Origin: a virus
IMG/VR virus record: IMGVR_UViG_3300045921_000484
Location: 1 to 64,000 of that record
Length of the DNA stretch: 64,000 nucleotides
Reading direction: 5' to 3' (one strand)
The notes under the pieces were generated by a model. That model saw nothing but the letters and a program-made list of their open reading frames with translations, had not been told where the DNA came from and made no database searches. The translations under genes were made by a program, and so were the position numbers. Shown in pieces: positions 41,874 to 51,299 of this stretch (its first letter is position 1; each line of letters starts with the position of its first letter).

Positions 41874-44800
41874 ATGGCAATTCAAATTGGAAAATACAAA
41901 AGACCTGGTATCTTTATCGAAGAATTTGACCAATCCGTGATAAGTTCACCAAGATTTGAAGGTATCAATAACCTTGTTATTGGTGTTTCTAAGAAGGGTC
42001 CGGTTAATACACCTATTTTATTGAAAAATATAAATGATTTGGAAGCGGTATTTGGTCAATTGGATAGAAATATGGAGAGAAAGGGTTCATATTTTCATAG
42101 AACTATTGCGAAAATGTTGGAATCTAGTCCAGTATACGCCCTCAATCTATTATTGACTGATGATAATTTAGATACTATTGAATACCAGTCACTTTCAGCC
42201 GCATCAAATTATACGAATGATGTTGAGAGAGAAGGTCCTTATAGAAGATTTTTTGATACTACTGGTTTTTGGAAAAGAGATACAGAGTCTTTTATTAATT
42301 TAACAAAGAATAATACAGGATATGCCGAAAGAATTATTAATTTCACTAACTTATCTGATAAGTATATTACTGTATTTATTGTTAAATCTAAACTAACAGG
42401 ATTTGATAGAACTCTTATCGAGTGGTATGGTTCTGTTGAGAAGATGCCACCTTATGTTAATAGTAATGATTATGCTTCTGACTACATGGTGGATGTTGTG
42501 GTTGTTGGTGGTGATTGGTCAAATTATCAAGAATTAGCCGTGGATAATAGATGGAGCGCATACTTTAATAGCTCAGGTCTTAGAAAAGAACAATTAAGAA
42601 ATTTCGCTAATGATAGAAATGTTACTTTACTTGCATACTACGAAGGGTTGTCATTAATTCCATATTTTAGAGATAGTAATGGTAGAAATATTTTTATTGA
42701 AACAGTTATAAATAGAGATACTGATAGAACAGGTCTATTCTGTGCATTTAATTCAGAATTGCTTGAAACTGATTACCCTAATGGTCTTGTTGATCTTTTA
42801 GGTAATGGTATTGCTCAATCAGAAGAAATGGATATTAATTTCCTTTCATATAAAGAGACTATAACTGAATCAGTTGTTTTACCAAATGTTATTCTTGATA
42901 GACCAGGAAATGTTATATCTTTTGGTGGTACTGCATATGGTAACCCATCAAGAAGTCAATTACATGGTAGAAACGTAGGTCTTTCAAATATTCCATCGGT
43001 TGATGGTACTGTTAAGAACGGTAACAGAACAGGTTGGTATGCTGAAGATTTTGTATTTAATACAAAATTGTCGGCTATTTCTTCAACAACCGCTTCAATA
43101 GTTGTTTCTTACGGTGAAGTATCACCTGGTGATGGTATGTATGCTGTTGTAGGTGGTAAATCCTTAGTTATTGAGGGTGCTACATTTTCAATACAAGCTT
43201 CAAGTTATCCGCCATCTGGTGTAACCGCTTCTTTTACAGTTGCTTTTGTTGTAGATGGTACTGGTAATTTTGTGATGGTTGATAATATATTGACATCAAG
43301 TAATCCAGTTGTTAATTCAAGTGATATTGTATTAGGATATGTAACATTTAATATAACAAACAATGTAATTGATACTGGTAGTGTAACATATAATCCAGTT
43401 TCAATTGATTCGTCCGGATTTGTTGACTTAGTTTTAGGTGTTGATTACCAAGTTACTGAGTCTACTCCAGGTTCAATAACTATTGAGTTACTTAACACAG
43501 CTAATTCACCTAATTCTTCAAATTACGAGCAATTTAGAAAGATTAAATATTTCAATAAACTATTAGATGGTGTTGATGGATCTTCTAAAAATAGAATGAG
43601 TATGATTATTAATTACTCCTCAATGACTAAGAAGTCATTGGAGAATATGTCAGTTACAAATATAGTAACTGCTTCTACTCAAAATAAATCTCTTACAATC
43701 AATACAGGATTGACAAGTGCTGAGATAGCTGATATTGTTAATGAAGGTTACTTACTATTCTACTTAAATGATGATGAGTTTATAGTTGGTCCTTATAAAG
43801 TTGAGACTAAAGATGGTATTGCTATTCTTACTGGTACTTCTTCAACATCTGATGGTGGTGTAGTATCTAAGTATTCAGATTTATATATTAAGTATATAAA
43901 TGGTATTATTAATAGTGGTGACTATTTCTGGTCAAATTTAGTTAATTCTGATCCAGAATCATCAGCTTATGGTGTTCCTGAGGCTATCACATTTATTGAT
44001 GGTGAAGATGTTCCATCTGGTACAGCTTCAGCTTCTGGATATGATTATATTATATTCTATTCTTCCGGAACATTCTCTGGTTCAGCTTTAGCTAACTTGA
44101 GTGTTAATGATGTAATTTCAGTTCCATCCTCTTCACTGAATAAAGGAACATTCACAATACTCACTGGTGGTGGAGCTGCGGCTGCTACATTAGCTGCTCA
44201 GTTAGGATATATCGGTTCTGGATATTATGCTTATAAAGTTAATGAAGAGACTGTATCAGAAACCTTATTTGAGTCTAATGGTCAAACAGGTGTTGTTTAT
44301 AATTATTTAAAGAAACATTATTTAAGAATGTATATAGATGGATTAAATAGATTATCTGTATCATTTATGGATCCATTGTTGCAGTCTTATGAACCTGTTG
44401 ATGTTGATACAAACCAAGTTTTATTTATACAGTCTAATATTAGTAACTATAAACAATCTGTTGAGATTGAGACTAATGTTAATGGATATATACAGCAACC
44501 AAATAAAATACTTGTTAATGGATCTAGATATACTGAGGTTAAAGTAGGTGATTTCTTAGAAGCTTATGTTGATACAACAACATTGGTTCCTGGTGAAGTA
44601 CCAAGAAGACTTACTAGAATTTTAAGTAAGAGAGCTTATGCTGGTGACCCAACGTTAACTGAGATTACTTGTGACTCAAGAATTGCGACATATAATTTTA
44701 ATGGTGATTATCAAACATTCAGATATACAACTATCGAAGATTATGTATCTACTTATAAAGCTATTACACTTAAAGGGTTTAGAGTAAGACAAGATTCTTT

Positions 44801-45800
44801 ACCTGATGGCACTGAAGTTAAACAAAATCAAATTTTAAACCTTGTTGCGAAAGGAACACCTTTATTTAAGGCTTTAATTAACAAGGAATCATTTGACTTC
44901 AGATATTTAGTTGATTCGTTTGGTTTAGGCTTAACTGAAAGATCTAAGCAACAGTTAGTTGATATTTGTGGTAATAGGTTAGATGTATTTGGTTTCATAA
45001 ATATGCCGTCTTTAAGACAGTTTAAGAATTCTACATCTCCATCATTTGTTAACTCTGAGGGTGTTTTACAGATAGAATATGTTTCTAAGGGTGGTGATCC
45101 TGAGTCTAATCCAGCTTTCCTTTATTCATTCGGTGATGGTCCTGGTACAACTTGTACAGGTTACTTCACACCTTATGTGACAGTAAACGATAACGGTAGA
45201 CCAATAGATGTTCCACCAGCTATGTTTGTAGCAACAACTTATATGAGAAAGCATACATCTAATGTATCGGCTATAACTCCTTGGACAATTGCTGCTGGTG
45301 TTACAAATGGTAAAGTAACGAATATTGCTGGTCTTGAAATGGACTTCACTCTTGAAGATATCGAGTGGTTAAATCAAGCTCAAATGAATCCAATTGTTTT
45401 CAAGAGAAATAGAGGTTGGATCATTGAGACTGAAAATACAGCTCAAACTCTTTACAAGTCAGCTCTTTCTTACATACACGTTAGAGAGGTATTAATTGAA
45501 CTTGAGAGAGAACTTTCAAGAATGTTATTAGACTTCCAGTGGAAGTTCAATACACCTGAGGTTAGAGCAGAGATTAAGTTGAGAGCAGACGTTATTTGTG
45601 AAACTTATGTAAGTAGAAATGGTTTATATAACTACTTCAACAAAATTGATGAGGAGAATAATACTCCTGAGATAATCGATAACCAAATTGGTGTTCTTGA
45701 TACCTATGTAGAACCAATTAAGGGTATGGGAATAATTGTAAATAATATAACTATACTAAGAACGGGAGCAATAAGTGCAGGTGGTTTTATAAATGGATAA
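41874..45800 (+). CDS. 18: contractile tail sheath protein, T4 gp18-like, with a large insertion
   Basis: The 1308-residue product starts KYKRPGIFIEEFDQSVISSP, the standard gp18 entry with the N-terminal arm that links to the next subunit. The conserved C-terminal core runs from about GFRVRQDSLPDGTE (980) through PWTIAAGVTNGKVTNIAG, LNQAQMNPIVFKRNRGWIIE and YIHVREVLIELERELSRMLL to INGF-like arm residues. T4 gp18 has 659 residues, so about 600 extra residues lie between, rich in Ser, Thr, Val and Gly and probably beta-domains exposed on the tail surface. Own promoter-like element and terminator. Confidence 0.93.
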   Translation: MAIQIGKYKRPGIFIEEFDQSVISSPRFEGINNLVIGVSKKGPVNTPILLKNINDLEAVFGQLDRNMERKGSYFHRTIAKMLESSPVYALNLLLTDDNLDTIEYQSLSAASNYTNDVEREGPYRRFFDTTGFWKRDTESFINLTKNNTGYAERIINFTNLSDKYITVFIVKSKLTGFDRTLIEWYGSVEKMPPYVNSNDYASDYMVDVVVVGGDWSNYQELAVDNRWSAYFNSSGLRKEQLRNFANDRNVTLLAYYEGLSLIPYFRDSNGRNIFIETVINRDTDRTGLFCAFNSELLETDYPNGLVDLLGNGIAQSEEMDINFLSYKETITESVVLPNVILDRPGNVISFGGTAYGNPSRSQLHGRNVGLSNIPSVDGTVKNGNRTGWYAEDFVFNTKLSAISSTTASIVVSYGEVSPGDGMYAVVGGKSLVIEGATFSIQASSYPPSGVTASFTVAFVVDGTGNFVMVDNILTSSNPVVNSSDIVLGYVTFNITNNVIDTGSVTYNPVSIDSSGFVDLVLGVDYQVTESTPGSITIELLNTANSPNSSNYEQFRKIKYFNKLLDGVDGSSKNRMSMIINYSSMTKKSLENMSVTNIVTASTQNKSLTINTGLTSAEIADIVNEGYLLFYLNDDEFIVGPYKVETKDGIAILTGTSSTSDGGVVSKYSDLYIKYINGIINSGDYFWSNLVNSDPESSAYGVPEAITFIDGEDVPSGTASASGYDYIIFYSSGTFSGSALANLSVNDVISVPSSSLNKGTFTILTGGGAAAATLAAQLGYIGSGYYAYKVNEETVSETLFESNGQTGVVYNYLKKHYLRMYIDGLNRLSVSFMDPLLQSYEPVDVDTNQVLFIQSNISNYKQSVEIETNVNGYIQQPNKILVNGSRYTEVKVGDFLEAYVDTTTLVPGEVPRRLTRILSKRAYAGDPTLTEITCDSRIATYNFNGDYQTFRYTTIEDYVSTYKAITLKGFRVRQDSLPDGTEVKQNQILNLVAKGTPLFKALINKESFDFRYLVDSFGLGLTERSKQQLVDICGNRLDVFGFINMPSLRQFKNSTSPSFVNSEGVLQIEYVSKGGDPESNPAFLYSFGDGPGTTCTGYFTPYVTVNDNGRPIDVPPAMFVATTYMRKHTSNVSAITPWTIAAGVTNGKVTNIAGLEMDFTLEDIEWLNQAQMNPIVFKRNRGWIIETENTAQTLYKSALSYIHVREVLIELERELSRMLLDFQWKFNTPEVRAEIKLRADVICETYVSRNGLYNYFNKIDEENNTPEIIDNQIGVLDTYVEPIKGMGIIVNNITILRTGAISAGGFING

Positions 45801-45818
45801 TAATAATTAAAATTATAA

Positions 45819-45846
45819 AACGGATATATTTAAAATATATCCGTTT
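45819..45846 (+). terminator. intrinsic terminator after the sheath gene
   Basis: A stem built from ACGGATATAT and its complement around TTAA, followed by a run of T, starts 19 bases after the stop codon. Confidence 0.8.
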
Positions 45847-45865
45847 TTTTTTAACCAAATAGGAG

Positions 45866-45878
45866 TTTTTAATATATA
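45866..45878 (+). promoter_or_regulatory. putative late promoter of the endonuclease gene at 45897
   Basis: TTTTTAATATATA, an exact consensus copy, 18 bases before the ATG. Confidence 0.5.
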
Positions 45879-45896
45879 TCTTAAACAGTATGTCTT

Positions 45897-47600
45897 ATGA
45901 ATTTAGAAATATTTAAGCAAAGTGATCCTTCTGGGAGGTTTTTTAAGGAATCCTTTTTACTAAATAATTACCCAGAAGAGTATGAATATATCATGAATTT
46001 TTGTAAGATAAATGGCATATCTGATATTCCTTTTAAAGAAAAGGTATATTTAGCTATAAATAATTTGAAAAATAAACCAATTTGCAGAAATCCAAATTGT
46101 CAAAATGAAACAAAATATAAAAATTCTACATTAGGGTATAATAAATATTGTTCCAATAAGTGTATGTCATCTGATCCTTTTATTAAATCAATAAAACAAG
46201 AAAAGTCATATCAAAAATACGGAACAAAAACTCCAGCGGAATCTAAGGAAGTTAGAGAAAAAATAATAAAGACGAATCAATTAAGATATGGAAATAACTC
46301 ACCCATGTGTTTGAGTGAAATTCAAGATAAATCAAGAAAAACATTAGTTAAAAATTATGGTGTTGATAATCCAAGTAAATCAAAAGAATTGATAGATAAA
46401 AGAATAAAGTCTTTTAAATTAAGTGGATATAAAGAAACCTATAAAAAAACATCAAATGAAAAGTATGGAGTTAATCACCCATGGATGAATAAAGAAATTC
46501 ATAAAAAAACTATAGATTTTTTTTATTCTGATTATAGAAAAAGAATTGAAAGTAAAATAAATTCGGATTTTACTTTTATAGATTTTAAAAAGGTTGGAAT
46601 ATCTACAAAATTATTATTTCATTGTAATAATTGCAATAAAGACTTTGATATATTACCTTATCAATTTTATTATAGAATAAATAGTAATATTAATATATGC
46701 ACAAATTGTTTTCCAATCTCGGAAAACAAATCAATATCACAGATAGAAGTTTATAATTTTATTAAAAAAAATTATTCCAATGAGGTTATAATTAATTGTA
46801 AAGATGTCATAAAGCCATATGAAGTCGATATATATCTACCTGAATTGAAGATTGGATTTGAATTTAATGGTGTTTGGTGGCATTCTGAAAAATATAAAGA
46901 AGAAAATTATCATTTAAATAAATATAGATTATCTGAAACAAATGGCATAGATATTTATACTATATGGGAAGATGATTGGAACACAAAAAGGGAGATATGT
47001 GAGTCGTTTATTTTAAATAAATTAGGTAAGAGTAATAAAATATTTGCCAGAAAATGTGAAATAAAAGAGGTAAGTTATAATGAATCTAGACTTTTCTTAA
47101 ATAATAATCACTTACAGGGAGATTGTAAATCATCAATTAGAATAGGATTATTTTACAATAATACAATGGTTAGCTTAATGACATTTTCAAAATTAAGATT
47201 GCCGTTACAGAGATTTTCAAAAAATAGAAATAAATCAGATTATTATGAATTGACTAGATTTTGTAATAAAATAAACAATGTTGTTATTGGAGGAGCATCT
47301 AAGATATTAAATTATTTTATTAATAAATACAAACCAATTCAGATAGAAACATATTCTGATAATTTAATCTCAAAAGGGGTTTTATATGAAAAGTTAGGGT
47401 TTGTTTATTCACATACGTCAAAACCAGGATATTGGTATGTAATAGACGGAATAAGGGAGCATAGATTTAATTGGAGAAAACAAAATCTAGTGAGATTAGG
47501 ATATGATGCTAATAAAACAGAGGAAGAAATAATGTCTGAAATTGGGTATTATAGAATTTATAATGCTGGTAATAAGAAGTGGGTTTTTCATAAAGGATAA
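45897..47600 (+). CDS. free-standing homing endonuclease, zinc-finger / Vsr-like / Mom-like
   Basis: The 567-residue product has the same plan as the enzyme at 26267: an N-terminal Cys cluster (CRNPNCQNETKYKN...YCSNKC), four YGVNHPWMNKE-type units (about 110-215), a PD-(D/E)XK Vsr-like nuclease with EVDIYLPELKIGFEFNGVWW and IWEDDW (about 300-365), and a Mom/GNAT-like domain with YELTRFCNK, GGASKILNYFI and GF-x-Y-x-x-x-x-KPGYWYV. It lies between sheath and gp26-like genes. In the T4 order tube follows sheath, so this insertion site is next to an essential gene, as usual for homing endonucleases. Confidence 0.9.
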   Translation: MNLEIFKQSDPSGRFFKESFLLNNYPEEYEYIMNFCKINGISDIPFKEKVYLAINNLKNKPICRNPNCQNETKYKNSTLGYNKYCSNKCMSSDPFIKSIKQEKSYQKYGTKTPAESKEVREKIIKTNQLRYGNNSPMCLSEIQDKSRKTLVKNYGVDNPSKSKELIDKRIKSFKLSGYKETYKKTSNEKYGVNHPWMNKEIHKKTIDFFYSDYRKRIESKINSDFTFIDFKKVGISTKLLFHCNNCNKDFDILPYQFYYRINSNINICTNCFPISENKSISQIEVYNFIKKNYSNEVIINCKDVIKPYEVDIYLPELKIGFEFNGVWWHSEKYKEENYHLNKYRLSETNGIDIYTIWEDDWNTKREICESFILNKLGKSNKIFARKCEIKEVSYNESRLFLNNNHLQGDCKSSIRIGLFYNNTMVSLMTFSKLRLPLQRFSKNRNKSDYYELTRFCNKINNVVIGGASKILNYFINKYKPIQIETYSDNLISKGVLYEKLGFVYSHTSKPGYWYVIDGIREHRFNWRKQNLVRLGYDANKTEEEIMSEIGYYRIYNAGNKKWVFHKG

Positions 47601-47650
47601 AGTATTAAACTTTTCCTCTTTTTTTCTTATAATGGAGAGGACGCTATGCG

Positions 47651-47660
47651 TAATATATAA
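47651..47660 (+). promoter_or_regulatory. putative late promoter of the gp26-like gene
   Basis: TAATATATAA lies 19 bases before the ATG at 47680. Confidence 0.4.
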
Positions 47661-47679
47661 TAAAAAATAACAACATTAT

Positions 47680-48621
47680 ATGTCTGATAATAATAAGAAA
47701 GAAATGTCTGAAGAGGAATATCTAAGAAAACATCTAGAGAGTGTAGATAATAATCACATGAATACTGATATATCATTCAACAATGCTAAGCCAGTTGTTG
47801 AATCAAGTAAATCTACTGATTTAACCTTTTTTAACTTTGATGCTAAGGAAATGCCATGTGGTAGATATTATCCAACCGGTACAATTATTATGGTTAGACC
47901 GGCTCAAGTTAGAGAAATACAGGCATATTCTATGGTTGATGATAATAATTTTTATGATATTGTTGAGAAGATGAATGATATGTTGCAAGCTTGTGTGAGA
48001 ATTAAATATCCAAATGGAAATTTAGCATCATATTTGGAGTTAAAAGACCAAGATAGACTATTCTTAATATTCATGATTAGAGAAATGACATTTCAACAGG
48101 GTAATTCATTGGCTGTTAATGTTAGATGTACTTGTGGAAATGAGATGAAAATTGAAATGAATAGAAAGAATTTTGTTTTCCACGAGATTGATGAGAAGAT
48201 GAATAAGTTCTTTGATAATTCAACTAGATCATTTAAATTTAAGATTCAGAATGGTAAGGAGTATGAATTGTCACCACCTTCTATTGGTATACAAAAGGCA
48301 TTTACTGAATATATTATTAAGGAGAATCAGGAAAAGAGATCACCTAATTTAGCATTCTTGAAAATTATACCATTTATGTTAACTGGTAGAAATACTATAA
48401 CAATTGATGGTATAAAGGCTAAATTGCAAGAATTTGAGAAGATAGATGATATATCATTCCAATTCCTAAATGCTGCTGTTAGTAAAATGACATTTGGGTT
48501 GAAGGAGTTAAAAGGTATTTGTAGCTGCGGTATGGAGGTGCGCAGTGATATGACATTTCCCAACGGAGCGTCAGGTATTTTCGTTATTCATGATGCCTTT
48601 GAGGCATATATTAAAGAATAA
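47680..48621 (+). CDS. 26: baseplate hub protein, T4 gp26-like, with zinc-binding Cys pairs
   Basis: The 313-residue product fits the T4 base plate protein family: KEMPCGRYYPTGTIIMVRPA (start of the domain with the RP-x-x-V element), an ELKDQDRLFLIFMIREMTFQ helix, then RCTCGNEMKIEM and late GICSCGMEVR, which together could bind zinc. T4 gp26 has 208 residues; related phage proteins continue with the C-terminal helices that here are found in the next frame (48590-48841). An about 60-residue polar N-terminal segment is extra. Role: assembly of the central hub. Confidence 0.75.
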   Translation: MSDNNKKEMSEEEYLRKHLESVDNNHMNTDISFNNAKPVVESSKSTDLTFFNFDAKEMPCGRYYPTGTIIMVRPAQVREIQAYSMVDDNNFYDIVEKMNDMLQACVRIKYPNGNLASYLELKDQDRLFLIFMIREMTFQQGNSLAVNVRCTCGNEMKIEMNRKNFVFHEIDEKMNKFFDNSTRSFKFKIQNGKEYELSPPSIGIQKAFTEYIIKENQEKRSPNLAFLKIIPFMLTGRNTITIDGIKAKLQEFEKIDDISFQFLNAAVSKMTFGLKELKGICSCGMEVRSDMTFPNGASGIFVIHDAFEAYIKE

Positions 48622-48841
48622 GCTTTTATTACAAAAGCACTTTAATACTCAAGAGATATCCATGGATGAATGGCCATATTGGATGTTCGAAGAAAACATT
48701 AAGCTGGTTAACGAGATTATTGAAGAGGAAGAAAAGCATAGAAAGAAAGAGGAAGAAAAACAACAATCGAGTATGCCTAACTTTAATGTGAATTCAATGA
48801 TGAGGGATGCCGGTAATATGGCTAGTAAATTTAAGAAATAA
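48590..48841 (+). CDS. overlapping small ORF, probably the C-terminal extension of the gp26-like protein
   Basis: It starts inside the end of the gp26-like gene (ATGATG at 48590) and is read one frame further. The product LLLQKHFNTQEISMDEWPYW...MFEENIKLVNEIIEEEEKHR resembles the C-terminal helices (L-x-KH-x-x-x-S-x-x-E-x-x-x-MP-x-WE) that follow the zinc-binding region in gp26-type and other tail proteins. It may be a separate, coupled chaperone-like protein, or be reached by ribosomal +1 slippage just before the TAA at 48619. The last 25 residues are polar. Confidence 0.65.
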   Translation: MMPLRHILKNKLLLQKHFNTQEISMDEWPYWMFEENIKLVNEIIEEEEKHRKKEEEKQQSSMPNFNVNSMMRDAGNMASKFKK

Positions 48842-48844
48842 AAA

Positions 48845-48870
48845 AAAAGAGAGATTTTCATCTCTCTTTT
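48845..48870. terminator. bidirectional terminator between gp26-like and tube genes
   Basis: AAAAGAGAGAT/ATCTCTCTTTT, an 11-bp stem with loop TTTC, between convergent genes. Confidence 0.9.
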
Positions 48871-48893
48871 TTGTTTTAAATAAAATTTATTTA

Positions 48894-49511
48894 TTAATAT
48901 CCAGAAATTATTGGAGGAGTGATAGCGAAGTTATTATCTATATACTCATCAATCCAGTAATCAGCTACGAATCCGGCATCTACACTCCAAATATCACTAC
49001 CTTCCCAATTAAGAGAAGCACCAGATATGTTTTTAATTTGGCAGTTTTGGAAAGTAACTCTTCTTAGAACAAATCCTTTTTTATCATGTTGATTAACAAT
49101 GATAGTGCCAATTATATCACTCTTATAGTGAAGATAACCTGTTTGAGAATTCCATACTAAATCATACCATGCTTTTAGGGTATTCCAGTTTTCCATTGAG
49201 CCACCGTCATTTACATTAATTTGAAAGTTTATATTAAACTCAATGTGAGTTTGAGCAGGACCAGCTGACATGAAAGCTCTAGTTGAATACTTGAACCTTT
49301 GAGTCTTAGTTTCAATAGCTTCTGTTAAGTTAAGATCTATTTTAGTAGCGTTCTCTAATAATAATAGAGGATTTCTACCTTGTGCTTGTAATATAACCGG
49401 TAACACAAATGTAATCTCAAACAAGTTAAGATATACTGGTTCTTCTGGCTTTGTACCTGGACCCCCTGGTGATCCTACGTTTGATAAATTGGTAAAATGT
49501 GGTAATGGCAT
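48894..49511 (-). CDS. 19: tail tube protein, T4 gp19-like
   Basis: The 205-residue product has the properties of the tube family: a beta-rich core with YLNLFEITFVLPVILQAQGR, TKTQRFKYSTRAFMSAGPAQ and a FQINVNDGGSMENWNTLKAW segment, in which a tube-fold helix is typical, followed by IVNQHDKKGFVLRRVTFQNC and WEGSDIWSVDAGFVADYW. T4 gp19 has 163 residues. The N-terminus is Pro/Gly-rich and may be flexible. It is on the opposite strand to the sheath gene, unlike in T4. Confidence 0.82.
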   Translation of the reverse strand: MPLPHFTNLSNVGSPGGPGTKPEEPVYLNLFEITFVLPVILQAQGRNPLLLLENATKIDLNLTEAIETKTQRFKYSTRAFMSAGPAQTHIEFNINFQINVNDGGSMENWNTLKAWYDLVWNSQTGYLHYKSDIIGTIIVNQHDKKGFVLRRVTFQNCQIKNISGASLNWEGSDIWSVDAGFVADYWIDEYIDNNFAITPPIISGY

Positions 49512-49693
49512 TTTATTTTTATTATTTTTTAGTTAATTTGTTTAACAAACTATAAGATATATATTAATTATTTTTATGTCTCTATATTATATATCTTTGC
49601 TTTTATATATTATTATTCCAAATAGAATTTTTTCTATTTCTGCAAATTGAAACTTTACTGTTATGTCAATATATAAAAAATAAAATTCATTTA
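49512..49693. other. divergent promoter region of tube and gp47-like genes
   Basis: AT-rich, without genes. It contains several TATATA elements in both directions (for example around 49555-49565 and 49600-49615) but no hairpin of note. Confidence 0.5.
49668..49680 (+). promoter_or_regulatory. putative promoter of the gp47-like gene
   Basis: CAATATATAAAAA lies 13 bases before the ATG at 49694 and partly fits the common element. Confidence 0.4.
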
Positions 49694-50806
49694 ATGAGGG
49701 TATTTATAACTAGTGATTGGCATTTTGGTGTTTACCTTAATAATTTAGATAAATGGTTGGATATGATGGAAGACTATTTCTATAATTCTTTTATACCATA
49801 TATAAAAGAAAATGCCAAAGAAGGTGATATAATGATACACTGTGGTGACCTTTATGATAACAGAACATCAATCCCTATAATAGCTTCATATAAAGCTGAA
49901 AAAATACTTCTAGAGCTTTCTAAAATAATGCCGTTGCACATAATTGTTGGTAATCACGATCTTTGGAATAAGGGAACAAATGATGTTAATTCTGTGAGAT
50001 TATTCAATCATATTAGTAATATTCACGTTTACACCGAAACAACATCAATCGAAGTTATGGGTAAGAAGTTAGTACTTATGCCTTGGGTTGAAAATAGATT
50101 AGATATGATTAAGGAAATTAAATCTAATCCAGGTGATTATTTATTTTGTCACTCTGATTTGAATGGGTGTAGGATGCATTTAAACTCAGTTGCTCATAGA
50201 AATGCTGATAAGATTGATGTTGTGGAGTTTAGTGGATATAAGCATGTATTTTCTGGACATATACATATACGTCAACAAAATGAGAACTTTTCTTTTGTTG
50301 GTTCTCCTTATCAAATGGATAGAAATGACATGGGTGATCAAAAGGGTATCACTATACTTGACCTATCAACTGGTAAAATTGATTTTGAACCTAATAAATA
50401 TTCACCGGTATTCAGAAAGTTTTCTATTAGAACCGAAGAAGACGTTGATAGATTAGATGAACTAAAAGACACTAAGGATTACATAGATTTATCTATTTCG
50501 AATAATTTATTAGTTACTAATAGAAAACTTCGTAGAAAGCTAGAGGTTATGCTTGAGAAAGGTAACTTTGCTTCTGTTGAGTATATTGATGATATTGTGA
50601 GTGAAGATACAACTGAAAATAATGAGTCTATTGAAGTTAAGGAAGATGAATTAGATGTCTCTATACAATTTGAATATGAAGAGTATATTAAAGAATATAT
50701 CCTTAGACAAAAGTATGATAATGATAAATTCAAGAATGGTGTTCTTACTGAATATGATGAGATTGTTAAGATATTTAATGAGAACTATAAATCTAAGACA
50801 GACTAA
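49694..50806 (+). CDS. 47: recombination endonuclease subunit, T4 gp47 / SbcD-like
   Basis: The 370-residue calcineurin-type metallophosphoesterase should pair with a gp46/SbcC-like ATPase to process DNA ends in recombination-dependent replication. Metal-binding motifs occur in order: ITSDWHFG (D-x-H) at residue 6, MIHCGDLYDNR (GDxxD) near 48, IIVGNHDLW (GNHD) near 95, FCHSDLNG near 155 and FSGHIHIRQQ (GHxH) near 193. The C-terminal 130 residues are the capping and partner-binding region. T4 gp47 has 339 residues. The gp46 gene is not in this window. Confidence 0.92.
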   Translation: MRVFITSDWHFGVYLNNLDKWLDMMEDYFYNSFIPYIKENAKEGDIMIHCGDLYDNRTSIPIIASYKAEKILLELSKIMPLHIIVGNHDLWNKGTNDVNSVRLFNHISNIHVYTETTSIEVMGKKLVLMPWVENRLDMIKEIKSNPGDYLFCHSDLNGCRMHLNSVAHRNADKIDVVEFSGYKHVFSGHIHIRQQNENFSFVGSPYQMDRNDMGDQKGITILDLSTGKIDFEPNKYSPVFRKFSIRTEEDVDRLDELKDTKDYIDLSISNNLLVTNRKLRRKLEVMLEKGNFASVEYIDDIVSEDTTENNESIEVKEDELDVSIQFEYEEYIKEYILRQKYDNDKFKNGVLTEYDEIVKIFNENYKSKTD

Positions 50807-51030
50807 TGATCGACTACTTATTTGAACTAGAAAGTAAGAGATATCCGTTTTATAATGTTATTAAAATAGATGTAATATCGAATGAGAATGGTATTATAAC
50901 TTATAGAGTTCTTATTGATTCTAAATTTGAAACAGGTAAGTGGATAAAGCAGGAACCAACAAGAACTATTAGGTTATCTGAATTAGTTGCTGAAATGAGA
51001 GATGAGAAAATTAAAAAGATATTAGAGTGA
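50806..51030 (+). CDS. unknown 74-residue protein coupled to gp47
   Basis: Its ATG overlaps the last base of the gp47-like stop (TAATG), so the two are translationally coupled. Product MIDYLFELESKRYPFYNVIK ... ends RDEKIKKILE; it is a small charged alpha/beta protein without family match. Confidence 0.65.
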   Translation: MIDYLFELESKRYPFYNVIKIDVISNENGIITYRVLIDSKFETGKWIKQEPTRTIRLSELVAEMRDEKIKKILE

Positions 51031-51032
51031 TT

Positions 51033-51299
51033 TCAAAGCTTTTGTATCCTTATTTTAAGATCACCGGTTCCTTTTATTATTCTATGATATACACCTTTTG
51101 GTATAAATATTTTACCATCAATTTTTTTCGGAAGATCATCATCTATTTGAAATAACCAATCTGTTTCGCCAATCGATTCGATTATTCTATCTTCAAAATC
51201 TCTGTGCCACATAAATTCTCCGGAATCGGTTTCTTGCTTAAATTCTCTAATAAATATATTTTCTGATAATTTAGTTTCGGTAAATGGTAGGGGTATCAT
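51033..51299 (-). CDS. small cupin-like protein
   Basis: The 88-residue product reads FMWHRDFEDRIIESIGETDW...LFQIDDDLP...KIFIPKGVYHRIIKGTGDLK, a pattern of a short cupin barrel with His residues at WHRD and YHR and a turn IPKG before the second. Similar small proteins occur in T4-like phages. Metal binding or sugar/nucleotide binding is possible. Its ATG overlaps the stop of the flavodoxin-fold gene (TAATG), linking the two. Confidence 0.65.
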   Translation of the reverse strand: MIPLPFTETKLSENIFIREFKQETDSGEFMWHRDFEDRIIESIGETDWLFQIDDDLPKKIDGKIFIPKGVYHRIIKGTGDLKIRIQKL

